A stretch of DNA of 5,539 nucleotides, taken from Selenomonadaceae bacterium (lineage in GTDB: Bacteria > Bacillota > Negativicutes > Selenomonadales > Selenomonadaceae). Position numbers and translations under genes: made by a program. The stretch covers positions 1 through 5,539 of the forward strand of contig JAFPCE010000119.1 in assembly GCA_017390245.1 (NCBI GenBank), in the 5' to 3' direction. Below the pieces are notes generated by a model that ran no database searches, had not been told where the DNA came from, and was given only the letters and a program-made list of their open reading frames with translations. This document shows positions 5,356 to 5,539 of this stretch, one piece after another. The number at the start of each line of letters is the position of its first letter. Within the stretch, counting starts at the first letter, position 1.

Positions 5356-5539
5356 CATGCTTAAACAGTGCCACAGCACACAGCACAATAGCCAGCGGCA
5401 CGTATACATAACGGCCAATGCAGTACCAGAGATTGCCTCTCACCTTGCTGCTGCCTGTATTGACAGCATCTAAAAGCTCATCCTTCTTCATGACATAGAA
5501 CCAGGACAGCGCACCCATGGTTGCACCAATAGGAATGAT
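5345..5539 (-). CDS. Sodium-dependent transporter, NSS/SNF family (C-terminal part)
   Basis: Only the last 64 residues are inside the window; the gene enters at base 5539 and ends with TGA at 5347-5345. The fragment reads as the end of one membrane helix (IIPIGATMGALSWFYVM), a cytoplasmic loop KKDELLDAVNTGSSKVRGN and a last helix beginning at LWYCIGRYVYVPLAIVLCAV and ending KHVAF. Bacterial neurotransmitter:sodium symporter proteins (LeuT-like, about 440-450 residues) end this way: a K/P-x-E-L loop with NxGS, then a W-x-x-x-x-RY-x-x-P motif leading into the final helix. Such proteins import amino acids or related solutes with sodium at the cytoplasmic membrane. The binding-site residues lie outside the window, so the substrate cannot be judged. 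Confidence 0.75.
   Translation of the reverse strand: MIPIGATMGALSWFYVMKKDELLDAVNTGSSKVRGNLWYCIGRYVYVPLAIVLCAVALFKHVAF

Overview
The window looks like chromosomal DNA from a low-to-mid GC Firmicute. Strong AGGAGG-type ribosome binding sites, AT-rich intergenic regions, hairpin-plus-U-tract terminators and an Asp23/AmaP/DUF2273 cluster all point that way. A Negativicutes (Selenomonas/Anaerovibrio-like) source is my tentative inference; no marker gene here proves it. Every gene with native character lies on the minus strand, so transcription runs from high to low coordinates.

Reading in the direction of transcription: (1) 5539-5345, the C-terminal end of a sodium-dependent transporter of the NSS/SNF family, entering from outside the window. 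(2) 5232-4786, a small acidic protein of unknown function with its own promoter candidate and a strong intrinsic terminator. (3) 4586-2673, a 637-residue protein joining a DUF2156 domain, a GNAT acetyltransferase domain and a further C-terminal domain, with an extended -10 promoter and a dyad element just downstream of it. (4) 2401-1532, purC (SAICAR synthase, long form), transcribed alone between its own promoters and a clear terminator. (5) 1273 to about 99, an envelope-stress type operon: an Asp23/Gls24 protein, an AmaP-like two-helix membrane anchor and a DUF2273 small membrane protein, 17 nt or less apart and driven by a good sigma-A type promoter at 1333-1361.

The first ~100 bases do not belong with the rest. 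GC is about 69% there against about 38% in the next 60 bases. The DUF2273 protein loses its family character exactly there, and a plus-strand frame with strong GC3 bias (about 76%) opens to the window edge. This is either a chimeric assembly end or a real insertion/rearrangement breakpoint.

Functionally the window is a series of independent housekeeping units: amino-acid or solute uptake, an uncharacterised small protein, a probable acyl/aminoacyl transferase, purine synthesis and cell-envelope maintenance. I see no rRNA, tRNA, CRISPR array, insertion sequence or obvious defence system. The most open-ended points are the left-edge junction, the multi-domain transferase, the unknown small protein with an inverted repeat at its predicted start site, and a 41-bp spaced tandem repeat between the transferase gene and purC.
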